Source: DASTFP01 sp963744345 | Lineage (GTDB): Bacteria; Verrucomicrobiota; Verrucomicrobiia; Chthoniobacterales; Terrimicrobiaceae | NCBI GenBank assembly: GCA_963744345.1 | Contig: CAVUTD010000015.1 | Location: 248,001 to 312,000, forward strand | Length of the DNA stretch: 64,000 nt | Direction of reading: 5' to 3' | Shown: positions 27,183 to 35,383 of the stretch, in pieces | Layout: each line of letters starts with the position of its first letter | Position numbering within the stretch: the stretch's first letter is position 1 | Translations under genes and position numbers: made by a program | The notes under the pieces: generated by a model | Seen by the model: only the letters and a program-made list of their open reading frames with translations | What the model was told of the DNA's origin: nothing | The model's database searches: none

Positions 27183-27637
27183 TGCAGAAACGGCTTGCTT
27201 CCTCGCGTCCACCACTGCGACACGGATATCTCTGGAGGTGGCGAGGTTCTCATGAAATATCTGAATCGCTCCATAAGGTTTCCTCGACGACTGCAATTTT
27301 GGAGTGTATCAAGGCGCTGGGGCATCCAAATGGACGCACGCATATAATTTCGGAGAGAGATAGCTGCCGCGCTACCCAGGAGCTCGTTATCGCGGGCCGA
27401 CTTGATCAAGCGCACCAGTTCTGAAACAGGTCCCAAATAAGCGACCACGGCTTGAGATTGCAGACCGTCTGCTGAATTCAGAATGCAACTACGTTGGTGC
27501 AGCCTGTTCGGAGATGAAGGTTCCCGCCATTTCTCCAAATTTGAGGCTTAGTCTGTCGAAAACTAAGCAGTGAGGTAAAGTGCAAGAGCCAGGTATTCAG
27601 GCATCCCGGCGATAAACTTTTTTGTCGCGGAATTGCC
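27183..27637. other. 455-bp stretch without a supported gene
   Basis: Short open frames exist on both strands; the longest, 27173-27538 on the minus strand, encodes 121 residues with no family resemblance and overlaps the DUF3300 stop. I see no RNA gene, repeat or clear terminator. The end of this stretch should hold the promoter of the potassium channel gene. Confidence 0.4.
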
Positions 27638-29416
27638 GTGACACAGGGGGTCTATGGGATCATCAAGGCACTGGAGCCGTCGCGCGTGAAGTTCCTCACC
27701 TCTCAGCTCACTTTCTTTCTCAAGTCCGCGACAAGTCGCCGCAACATTCGGCTCTTGCTGCGCTTCTTAATCATCTTGGTGCTCTTGGTCGTCGCCTACA
27801 GCATCCTTTTCCATATAGTCATGGTATACGAGGGGCGAGAGCACAGTTGGATAACGGGAGTGTACTGGACTCTTACCGTGATGTCGACATTGGGCTTTGG
27901 AGACATCACGTTCACTAGCGACGTTGGTCGCGCCTTCTCCATCCTTGTGCTCCTCTCCGGGATGGTCTTCTTACTTATCCTCCTGCCGTTCACGTTTATT
28001 GAATTTTTTTACGCGCCGTGGATGAAGGCGCAGGCGGAGGCGAGGGCGCCCCGGCAATTGCCGCGATCGACCCACGGCCACGTCATTCTCACGAACCTCG
28101 ACGCCGTTTCAAATGCCCTCATGCAAAAGCTTACGCATTATGGTTTCCCCTATGCTTTGTTAGTTGGGGATCTTGAAGAGGCACTTCGGCTTCATGATCA
28201 CGGGTTTCAAGTCGTCCTGGGGGAAATCGATCGCCCTGAGACTTATCGATTGGTCCGAGCGGAACGTGCAGCCCTGGTGGCTGCAACCGGCAATGATATG
28301 GCGAACACCAATGTCGCTTTCACCGTGCGGGAGATGAGTCAGACCGTTCCAATCATTACTACGGCCAACTGGAAGGAGTCGGTCGACATTCTCGAGCTGG
28401 CGGGAAGCTCTCTGGTGATTGAGCTCGGTGAAATGATGGGGCAAGCGCTTGCGCGCAGAATCATCGGGGTCGACGCGCGAACGCATGTTATCGGGGAATT
28501 TGGGGAGTTGTTGATTGCGGAAGCGACGGCGGCTGGAACTCCACTCGTGGGGAAAACGCTCGCGGAAAGCAATCTTCGCAAGCACACGAGATTAAGCGTC
28601 GTGGGAATCTGGAAACGCGGGCAATTCGAAATTGCGAGGCCAAAAACTCTCATCGACGCGAACTCCGTGTTGGTCTTTGCTGGCTCGGCACAGCAGCTGC
28701 GACATTACGACGAACTCTTCTGCATTTATCACGTGAGCCAGGGCTTCGTAATCATCATCGGCGGTGGGCGAGTCGGCCGGGCGCTCGCGCGAGCGCTCAA
28801 GGACCACGAGGTCGACTACCGAATTGTGGAAAGCAACCCCGCGAGAATTCTCGACGCGAATTATGTCGAGGGCAGCGCCGCCGACTTCAACACTCTTCAA
28901 CGTGCCGGCATCGACCATGCGCCAGCTATGGTCATAACGACTCACGATGACGACATGAACATCTATCTGACGATTTACTGCCGGCGGCTGCGGCCGGATA
29001 TTCAAATAATCAGCCGAGCGACACGGGAGAGAAATGTCTCGACGCTTCACCGCGCGGGCGCGGACTTTGTTCTCTCTTATGCGTCGATGGGGGCGACTGC
29101 GATCTTCAACTACTTGCGAAGAGCTGGCGTTGTTGTCATCGCAGAAGGACTTCATCTGGCCGAGACCGACGTCCCGGACAGCTTGGCTGGGAGGACCCTT
29201 GGGGAGGCGGCAATCCCCGCACAAACAGGGTGCAGCGTCGTCGCCTTGCGTTCTGCGGCAGGAGTAACAATCAACCCGGAGCCCTCTACAGTTCTCAAGA
29301 GTGGCGTTGAGATTATCTTGATCGGAACGCCCGAATCCGAGCAGCGATTCATGAAACTTTATGGAGCACGCACGTTGCGAGCGGAGCCGATTGCGCCCAC
29401 GCAACCAGCTTCATGA
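27638..29416 (+). CDS. Potassium channel with two RCK (TrkA-N/TrkA-C) modules
   Basis: 592 residues starting GTG. Two membrane segments (~39-62 and ~98-120) flank a pore loop with the selectivity filter TLGFGD at residues 84-89, a variant of TVGYGD. A first RCK module begins at HGHVILTNLDAVS (~136), where the glycine-rich nucleotide loop is missing. TrkA-C-like sequence follows near residue 300. A second module at FVIIIGGGRVGRALA (~370) has an intact GGGRVG, followed by another TrkA-C region. This is the Kch/MthK-like layout with both RCKs fused in one chain; it likely gates K+ flux at the inner membrane. Monocistronic by spacing. Confidence 0.88.
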   Translation: MTQGVYGIIKALEPSRVKFLTSQLTFFLKSATSRRNIRLLLRFLIILVLLVVAYSILFHIVMVYEGREHSWITGVYWTLTVMSTLGFGDITFTSDVGRAFSILVLLSGMVFLLILLPFTFIEFFYAPWMKAQAEARAPRQLPRSTHGHVILTNLDAVSNALMQKLTHYGFPYALLVGDLEEALRLHDHGFQVVLGEIDRPETYRLVRAERAALVAATGNDMANTNVAFTVREMSQTVPIITTANWKESVDILELAGSSLVIELGEMMGQALARRIIGVDARTHVIGEFGELLIAEATAAGTPLVGKTLAESNLRKHTRLSVVGIWKRGQFEIARPKTLIDANSVLVFAGSAQQLRHYDELFCIYHVSQGFVIIIGGGRVGRALARALKDHEVDYRIVESNPARILDANYVEGSAADFNTLQRAGIDHAPAMVITTHDDDMNIYLTIYCRRLRPDIQIISRATRERNVSTLHRAGADFVLSYASMGATAIFNYLRRAGVVVIAEGLHLAETDVPDSLAGRTLGEAAIPAQTGCSVVALRSAAGVTINPEPSTVLKSGVEIILIGTPESEQRFMKLYGARTLRAEPIAPTQPAS

Positions 29417-29524
29417 GAAGGAGGCCTTGCACCCAGCAAACCCGCGTCTTGGCAACTCGCAGCTTCCCATTCCAAAGAGGAAATCGGCCTCGCGGGACTT
29501 CGGTCGACTGCTAAGATCCCTGGA

Positions 29525-30130
29525 ATGGAGAGTCGCACGAGTTTGGAGATATCGCGTGAGTTGGCATCGATGGCTCAAGCTGGGATCACCTATTCGGTGG
29601 ATCCTTTCGACCGAGAGCGTTTTCAACGGTTGCTTGAGATAGCGAGCGAAGTTTTGCACCACGCCGGACGGGCGGATTTTCATTGGCCCGCAGAGATCGG
29701 CTATGCGACACCCAAAGTGGATGTTCGTGGCGCAGTGTTTCGCGGTGGCGAGGTTCTGTTAATTCGGGAGGTATCCTCAGGAAAGTGGACTCTTCCGGGC
29801 GGATGGGCCGACGTCAACCTCACTCCCGCAGAGAACGTTGAAAGGGAGTGCCTGGAGGAGACCGGCTACGAAGTAAAAGCGCGGCTGATCACCGCCGTCC
29901 TGGATCGTGATCGCGCGGGTTACCCGCCACATCCTCATGCGGTTTATAAGATTTTCTTCCTTTGCGATCTGCAGGGTGGCGCACCGCGGGTAAGCCACGA
30001 GGTGGCGGAAGTCGCTTTCTTCCCCATCAACGCCCTGCCGGAACTTGATTCTCATCGCTCAAGTGCCCTCGACATTTTGGAGTCTTGGCGATTTTTTGGC
30101 ACGCCCTCGTTGCCGACGCGTTTTAATTGA
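29525..30130 (+). CDS. NUDIX hydrolase with N-terminal NUDIX-associated domain
   Basis: 201 residues. Residues ~1-60 form a helical NUDIX_N-type segment, and the catalytic domain starts at PKVDVRGAVFRGGEVLLIREVSSGKWTLPGGWADV. The Nudix box reads GGWADVNLTPAENVERECLEETGYEV, with RECLEETGY intact; the position usually held by Glu early in the box is Leu, common in this ADP-ribose/nucleoside-diphosphate subgroup. It hydrolyses a nucleoside diphosphate linked to another moiety; the exact substrate is not visible. Confidence 0.9.
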   Translation: MESRTSLEISRELASMAQAGITYSVDPFDRERFQRLLEIASEVLHHAGRADFHWPAEIGYATPKVDVRGAVFRGGEVLLIREVSSGKWTLPGGWADVNLTPAENVERECLEETGYEVKARLITAVLDRDRAGYPPHPHAVYKIFFLCDLQGGAPRVSHEVAEVAFFPINALPELDSHRSSALDILESWRFFGTPSLPTRFN

Positions 30131-30161
30131 ACATCATTTGATCCGCGTTGAGGGTCCTGTA

Positions 30162-30762
30162 TCAGCGAGAGACTGACAAACCCTCGGTCGAAATGACGCG
30201 ACCGTCGGTGGCGGCGATCTCGAGGTAGCCAAAGTATCGGCCCGTCGAATCGTAACACCAAATCTGCCAGACGGGAGTCGCTTCCTCTCCGGTTTGCTGC
30301 AAGGCGTAGCTCACCGTGCCAAGGTCCTTGCCGTTGGAAGCTGCCAACTGCTGGGCAATTTGAAACGCATCACGGGAATCGACCGCTATCCCGTCTGCGG
30401 CAATCGGGTTCGGATTTCTGAACAACTCCCCAAGGTTTAACGATGGCTTCAACTGGACAATCTCACCATTGCCGATTGTGATGCTGAAGAGTCCTCCCTT
30501 TGAACCTCCTCGGTACGCAAGAATATACCACTCTGATGGATCGGGATTACTATCGTCTGCCGATACCTTCACTACGAAGGCTTGGTAGTCCGGCGGCAGA
30601 ATCCTCAGCGCACCCAAGAGCGGAGTTTGAACCCCCCGGCGGCACGTCGAAGTCAGCCGGCGGCACGTCTGTATCATCCGACGAATCGTCGAATTGGGGA
30701 ATAGCCGTGCTCTGCCACATTCCCATCGTCGCGGCGATCAGGAGAAAATATCGGATTGTCAT
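30162..30762 (-). CDS. Secreted hypothetical protein, frameshifted
   Basis: The start MTIRYFLLIAATMGMWQSTA (ATG at 30762) is a Sec signal peptide. The frame proceeds to FDVPPGG, then breaks at the run of six C at 30632-30637. Removing one base gives VQTPLLGALRILPPDYQAFVVKVSADDSN, which continues to 30162 for 199 residues in all. The C-terminal region (VWQIWCYDSTGRYFGYLEIAATDGRVIS) is reminiscent of PepSY-type domains, but I do not assign it firmly. It converges with the Nudix gene. Confidence 0.65.
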
Positions 30763-30925
30763 TTGGCGAGTATCTGGGGATAGGAGAAATCTGTCGAGCG
30801 ACCGCCCAACTCCGGGTCGTCATGACCTCTAGAAGAAAGAAAGACACCTTGGCTTCCGCACCTATGAAGGGCAAAGAATGCTCATGAATTCTCCTTCTCG
30901 TCCCGATCAGATCAGCTAAAAGAGT

Positions 30926-31696
30926 ATGCTCTCCTGCGATGAGGCAGATCGAAGCGGCGGAAGGCCGCTGGTTCTCGTGCACGGCTGGTGCTGCAATCGA
31001 CAGCACATGACGGGACTCTTCCATCATTTTTCAAAGTCGCATCATGTTTTCGCCGTCGACCTGCCCGGGCATGGGCAGACACCTCTAGCTGACACTCCCA
31101 CTTCGTTCGAGGCTTTCGCGGCAGACCTTTGTGGCTTCCTGAGTGATCACGGTCTGTCCGAGGTGATTCTCGTTGGGCACAGCATGGGTGGAGTTCTGAG
31201 TGTGTTGGCAGCGGGTCAGCGGCCGGAGCGTGTCGCAGGCGTGGTGAATCTCGATGGTGCCTTGCCGCTCAGTTCTTCCGCTTGGTCTGGATACGAACAA
31301 CTGTTTGCCGAGATCGAATTCAAGGGTTTTCAACCCGTAATCCCACGCTTCTTAAATGACGCTTTTTTCCTGCCGCACGAGCATGGACCCGTCAGTGAAG
31401 CGATCATCGCCGACATGCTTTCACTTCCCGAGAATATTGCTGCCGATTTGGTCAAACAATTTCCAACTTTGGACGCCAAAAAAGCGCTGAACGCGTGTCG
31501 CGCGCCCATGCTTTGCATCGGTAGTTCCCACCCGCGGTTTGATGAAGTAACCTTAAGAAGGCTCCAGCCACACGCCTGGATATCCCGTGTAGCGGTCTCC
31601 GGCCATTTTGTACAGGTTTTTGCTCTTCCACAGGTGATCGCCATGATCGATAAGTTTCTGGAGTGGCTCAACACCGCAGCCCTGGATCGCTGCTGA
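30926..31696 (+). CDS. Alpha/beta hydrolase
   Basis: 256 residues with LVLVHGWCCNRQHM (oxyanion region), the nucleophile elbow VGHSMGG at about residue 88 and a late His in SGHFVQV near residue 230. A catalytic acid is expected around residue 205. The cap region is short. The N-terminus lacks a signal peptide, so it should be cytoplasmic. The substrate cannot be inferred; neighbours are unrelated. Confidence 0.87.
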   Translation: MLSCDEADRSGGRPLVLVHGWCCNRQHMTGLFHHFSKSHHVFAVDLPGHGQTPLADTPTSFEAFAADLCGFLSDHGLSEVILVGHSMGGVLSVLAAGQRPERVAGVVNLDGALPLSSSAWSGYEQLFAEIEFKGFQPVIPRFLNDAFFLPHEHGPVSEAIIADMLSLPENIAADLVKQFPTLDAKKALNACRAPMLCIGSSHPRFDEVTLRRLQPHAWISRVAVSGHFVQVFALPQVIAMIDKFLEWLNTAALDRC

Positions 31697-31753
31697 CCAG
31701 TTGCGAATTCGATGTGCCCGCTTAGTATTTTTCATGCGATATTAAGTGGATCA

Positions 31754-32751
31754 ATGACGAAGAACGAGACCGGGACCACCCCTCCGCTCCGAGCCGTTAA
31801 CCGCGGAGGCCGACGACAAGCTCCTGGATGCTTATTCGGCGGCTCTGATTCGCGCCGTCGAGACGGCCAGCCCTGCAGTCCTCCACGTGCAGGCTCAGTT
31901 TCCTGGACAGAAAGGGACGCATGCTCACTTCGGGAAGCGGTTCTGGCTTTGTGCTCTCGCCTGACGGTTTCGTGCTGACAAACAGCCACGTCGTGCACGG
32001 CGCTACGACCATTTTGGTTCAGACTGCGGACGCACGTGTGCTCAAAGCACATCTGGTGGGGGATGATCCGGACAGCGATCTTGCCGTTCTGAGGATTGAT
32101 GCGCCAGGGCTGCGCAGCGTCCGCTTTGCCGACTCGGGTCGTGTGCGGGTCGGCCAGATCGCCATAGCGATCGGAAATCCTCTGGGTTATGAGAACACGG
32201 TCACTGCCGGTATCGTTAGCGCCTTAGGACGGACATTCCCCTCAAGGACCGGACGGCTAATCGACAACGTTATTCAGACGGATGCTGCCCTGAATCCCGG
32301 AAATTCCGGCGGTCCGCTCGTCAATACTCGAGGTGAGGTTATCGGCGTCAACACGGCGATCATCGCAGCCGCTCAAGGAATCTGCTTTGCCATCGGCAGC
32401 AAAACCGCTGAGTTCGTTGCCAGTTGGCTAATCAAAGATGGTCGTGTTCGCCGAGGCCATCTGGGTATTGCGGGACAGGATTCTGCAATCTATGAGCCAC
32501 TTGCGCGCCGGCATAAGCTGACGCAGCGCACGGGTGTGCGGGTTCACGAGATTGTGCCAAAATCGCCGGCAGAAGAGGCCGGAGTGCGTCGCGGGGACAT
32601 GATTATCTGGTTCGACCACGATACCGTGACGGGTGTGCACGACCTCCATCGACTGTTAGTGGGTGAGGGTATCGAGCGCCGGGCTAGGTTGACCGTGCTA
32701 CGGGACGGCCGTCTCGAGCATTTGTGGGTAATTCCTCGCGAGAAGCAGTAA
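31754..32751 (+). CDS. HtrA/DegP-like trypsin-type serine protease with PDZ domain, doubly frameshifted
   Basis: The region from 31921 is clear: LTNSHVVHG (catalytic His), SDLAVLRID (Asp), ALNPGNSGGPLVN (Ser), then a C-terminal PDZ domain with RRGHLGIAG and SPAEEAGVRRGDMIIWFD. The upstream continuation EADDKLLDAYSAALIRAVETA lies in another frame, and the ATG at 31754 (MTKNETGTTPP) in a third. Removing one base from CCCC at 31779-31782 and one from the AAAGGG run at 31911-31916 gives a single frame of 331 residues. No signal peptide is seen, so the location is uncertain. Confidence 0.75.
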
Positions 32752-32794
32752 CCGCTAACCGCGCAATTGCGCCGCGCCCGCTTTGGGCCAGGTC

Positions 32795-33298
32795 TTAGAC
32801 CCCAAGGCTCTCTCGGGTGCGAAAGTCAAGCCGCCCAGTAACCGGTAGTCCGTTATCTATTTGGTAATTCCGAATGGCTCGGCTGGTTCTCGGCCCGAAA
32901 TCGCCATCAACGGGCCCGGGATAGTAGCCAAGTCTGGTCAGCCGCACTTGCGCACGAAAAAGAATGGAACCCGAATAGGCGACGACCGGAGCTGGCCGCC
33001 TGACGTAGACCGTGCGATAGGCGGGTAGGGGAGCAACGAAGCCCACACCAAAGGATGGGCCCCAGCCCCATCCAGGGCCCCACCCCCATCCGCGACCCCA
33101 GCCCCATCCGCCTCGCCAATACGGACCGCCGCCCCAATAGCCGCGGCGGCCATGCCAGCCAGATCCATGCCAGCCGCCGCCATGCCAGCCGCCGCCATGC
33201 CAGCCATGACCCCCTCTCCAACCGCGGCGCCCCGCTTCACTCCAATCAGTAGCCGCAAACAACAGGAGCACCGAGACAAGCAAACATTTTGTCCTCAT
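32795..33298 (-). CDS. Secreted Gly/Trp/His-rich protein with peptidoglycan-binding domain
   Basis: 167 residues. A signal peptide (MRTKCLLVSVLLLFAATDWSEA) is followed by a GGGWHGG-type repeat block, residues ~28-80, rich in Gly, Trp, His and Arg. The C-terminal ~65 residues are a PG_binding_1 domain: VRLTRLGYYPGPVDGDFGPRTSRAIRNYQ, with the family's LxxLGYY and GDFGPRT. The protein is probably exported and held on peptidoglycan. Its repeat block could bind metal or nucleic acid; that is speculation. Confidence 0.82.
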   Translation of the reverse strand: MRTKCLLVSVLLLFAATDWSEAGRRGWRGGHGWHGGGWHGGGWHGSGWHGRRGYWGGGPYWRGGWGWGRGWGWGPGWGWGPSFGVGFVAPLPAYRTVYVRRPAPVVAYSGSILFRAQVRLTRLGYYPGPVDGDFGPRTSRAIRNYQIDNGLPVTGRLDFRTRESLGV

Positions 33299-33311
33299 CG
33301 TAAAATCCCTG

Positions 33312-33333
33312 GTTGATTCAAGATAGAATCAAC
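33312..33333. terminator. 8-bp-stem hairpin between two minus-strand genes
   Basis: GTTGATTC and its complement GAATCAAC surround a 6-base loop, in the 55-bp gap between the upstream membrane-protein stop (33354) and the start of the peptidoglycan-binding gene (33298). It may be a terminator or an operator. There is no T-run, so a terminator is not certain. Confidence 0.4.
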
Positions 33334-33353
33334 TCTCCGATTCTTCAAGTCCC

Positions 33354-33824
33354 TCAACCGACGAAGGATGGAAAAAGCGGACGGCCGTACTTCATGAAGG
33401 GCCATGGGATGCTCACGAGAATGAGCAAAGCCGAGATTGAGTAGGCGATCGCGCCTTTGAGAAAACGCCCGCGGTCCGTTGTTGCTCGCTTGGAAAGGGA
33501 ATATCCAACTTGAGCGATTACCGCGGCGAGAAACATTCCGGCAAGGTGTTCGACCACATAGAAACGGAGCAGACTGTCCTTCATCGCTGCCCCGAAACTC
33601 GGGAGTGCCGAGCGGGTAATTGGACTAAGTGAGTAAAGGATGAGACCGAGAAGAACCTGCACGTTGAGAAAGGACGTGAATACTAGGCCAGCGAACTGGT
33701 CTCTCTTCGTCCATCTGGAGCGTTTGAAAAGTCCGCCGACCAGGCGCAGCAGCGCCCACAGACACGCCAGAATGACGATCCACCGAAGCAAGTTATGGGT
33801 GTCCCTTAGGAAAAGATACAGCAT
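33354..33824 (-). CDS. Four-TM membrane protein, cytochrome b-like
   Basis: 156 residues with about four hydrophobic segments. His residues near the ends of the first and third segments (DTHNLLRWIVILACLW, YVVEHLAGMFLAAVIAQVGYS) suggest a haem-binding four-helix membrane protein. The C-terminus FLKGAIAYSISALLILVSIPWPFM is the last helix. Function is not known, and the haem idea rests on hydropathy and His placement only. Confidence 0.65.
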   Translation of the reverse strand: MLYLFLRDTHNLLRWIVILACLWALLRLVGGLFKRSRWTKRDQFAGLVFTSFLNVQVLLGLILYSLSPITRSALPSFGAAMKDSLLRFYVVEHLAGMFLAAVIAQVGYSLSKRATTDRGRFLKGAIAYSISALLILVSIPWPFMKYGRPLFPSFVG

Positions 33825-33897
33825 GGTAAAAAGCGGCTCATTATATATCTGGCTCTATAGGTTCCGTCACTCCTCACTTGAGGGATTTCTTGCGGCG

Positions 33898-34104
33898 CTA
33901 AAGGTTGTTTCCCCTCTCTTCGGCTGTCTCGTTGGGCTGCGGCGGAGCGTTCGGAAAAGCCCGAGGTTTGCAGAGGACTTTCGGGTTGTTCGCAACGCGG
34001 GCACACTTGCAACAATAAAAGCGAGGTTCTCGAACCAGCTCCAGGAGTTTATCCGGGTGCTTTTCAATGTTGCTTCGTGACCAATCGCAAAGCGTCTTTG
34101 CCAT
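33898..34104 (-). CDS. Small cysteine-containing conserved protein
   Basis: 68 residues from the ATG at 34104 (MAKTLCDWSRSNIEKHPDKL), chosen over an ATG five codons earlier because it matches the recurring start of this small family. A CCKCARVANNPKVLCKP stretch holds four Cys that could bind a metal. It is divergent from the dps gene, 65 bp away. Function unknown. Confidence 0.6.
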   Translation of the reverse strand: MAKTLCDWSRSNIEKHPDKLLELVREPRFYCCKCARVANNPKVLCKPRAFPNAPPQPNETAEERGNNL

Positions 34105-34169
34105 GGGTAAAGCCAACAAAAGAATGTCGGGTTGCGCAAGGCAGCTAACGAGGCTAGCATCGATCTAGC

Positions 34170-34644
34170 ATGAGCACACAAATTGCGACCAAGCAAAAAT
34201 CCAACGAAGTGATCGAAGGTCTGCAGACCATTTTGGCTGATTCCTATGCACTAATGGCGCAAACCCATCTTGCCCACTGGAACGTAGAGGGTCCAAATTT
34301 CTTCCAACTGCACGTCGCTTTCCAAGCGCAGTACCGAGGAGCTTTTCAGCGCAGTTGATGAACTTGCCGAACGCTTGCGCGCCCTGGATGCCCTGGCCAT
34401 CGGCGGACTTCAGAATCTCGCCAAGGGTTCGCGCATTCAGGAGCTAGCCGTGGAGAGTATTCCCGCGAAGGACTTCGTGGCGCATCTTATCGAGTGTCAT
34501 GAAATTCTTGTGGGGAACGCTCACACGCTGCGTCAAGCGGCCGGCACTGCCGATGATCTCGAAACCCAGGACCTCATTATCGGCCGACTCCAGGTTCATC
34601 AAAAGACGCTGTGGATGCTCAAGAGCTTCCTGAAGAATCTCTAA
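34170..34644 (+). CDS. dps: Dps-family DNA-protecting ferritin-like protein, frameshifted
   Basis: The N-terminal part MSTQIATKQKSNEVIEGLQ with AQTHLAHWNVEGPNFF holds the ferroxidase His of Dps. The frame breaks just after AFQAQY at the CC pair 34334-34335. Removing one C restores EELFSAVDELAERLRALDAL, containing the remaining ferroxidase acids, and runs to 34644 for 157 residues, the normal Dps size. Dps stores iron and protects DNA from oxidants. An imperfect 10-bp hairpin follows the stop. Confidence 0.82.
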
Positions 34645-34647
34645 CTC

Positions 34648-34670
34648 ACTGACCGCGTAGCGCGATCAGT
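34648..34670 (+). terminator. Hairpin after dps
   Basis: ACTGACCGCG and CGCGATCAGT form a 10-bp stem with one mismatch and a 3-base loop, starting 3 bp after the dps stop. No T-tract follows, so termination efficiency is uncertain. Confidence 0.4.
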
Positions 34671-34739
34671 CTCGGCCTCAGAGTGAGATAAAACTGCGAT
34701 CGCTCTTGCGAATTAATCTCAAGAATGTATGATGGGGCG

Positions 34740-35165
34740 ATGATCACGTCCAAGCAGTCTGCGCCGGTGCAGAAGTCTTGGCGACATGATGCTGCTCGCA
34801 TTGTGGAGGAGCTGTTTTGTTGCACGCCCGCTCATGCATGGGACATGCTTTTAGATTTGCGTGAACTCTTGCTTGAGGGGAACAGGTGGAATGAAACCTT
34901 GGATCTGTTTCTTTGTTGCCGGGAGCGCCTAGAAGCTGAACACTATCTGCCTTTCTATCGCCTCCGTCGGCTTCTGGCGGAAAGTTTGAGGCTTGAGGCG
35001 GCGGGCGATCAGTCCCGAATACTTTCTTTAAAAGAGGTGCTTCGCCGCAAGCATCGCTCGCTTGCGGACATTAGACGCACAGTAAAGCGCGAAATCTTTG
35101 AGCACGATTTGCGAGACGCTGCAGGGGATTCGATTGAGCTGCGTGTGGTTGAATGTAAAGCTTGA
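34740..35165 (+). CDS. Hypothetical helical protein
   Basis: 141 residues from the ATG at 34740 (an ATG five codons earlier is also possible). Mostly charged helix: WDMLLDLRELLLEGNRWNETLDLFLCCRERLEAE and ILSLKEVLRRKHRSLADIRRTVKREIFEHDLRDAA. I recognise no family or catalytic motif. Base composition and lack of antisense competition support coding. Function not assigned. Confidence 0.5.
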   Translation: MITSKQSAPVQKSWRHDAARIVEELFCCTPAHAWDMLLDLRELLLEGNRWNETLDLFLCCRERLEAEHYLPFYRLRRLLAESLRLEAAGDQSRILSLKEVLRRKHRSLADIRRTVKREIFEHDLRDAAGDSIELRVVECKA

Positions 35166-35383
35166 AGGACGAACTTTTGACGGTAACTGACACAGCTCAG
35201 CGCGTGTAGCCAGAACTCGCATCGCGATTTCTGTGCCAGTCGAACGGCGGGTGGTGGCAATCCGGTAAGCGAGTCCTAGAGAATAGCAAAAATCACGCAA
35301 CGCATGAGCAGGGTTTTTAGGGTGATCTTGCTGAGCTCGCTAAGCAATTACGGTGATCGCGCTCGGCGCTTCAGATCATCGCT

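Noticed and set aside
27173..27538. 121-residue minus-strand open frame after the DUF3300 gene
   Set aside because: Overlaps the DUF3300 stop, shows no family resemblance and no Shine-Dalgarno.
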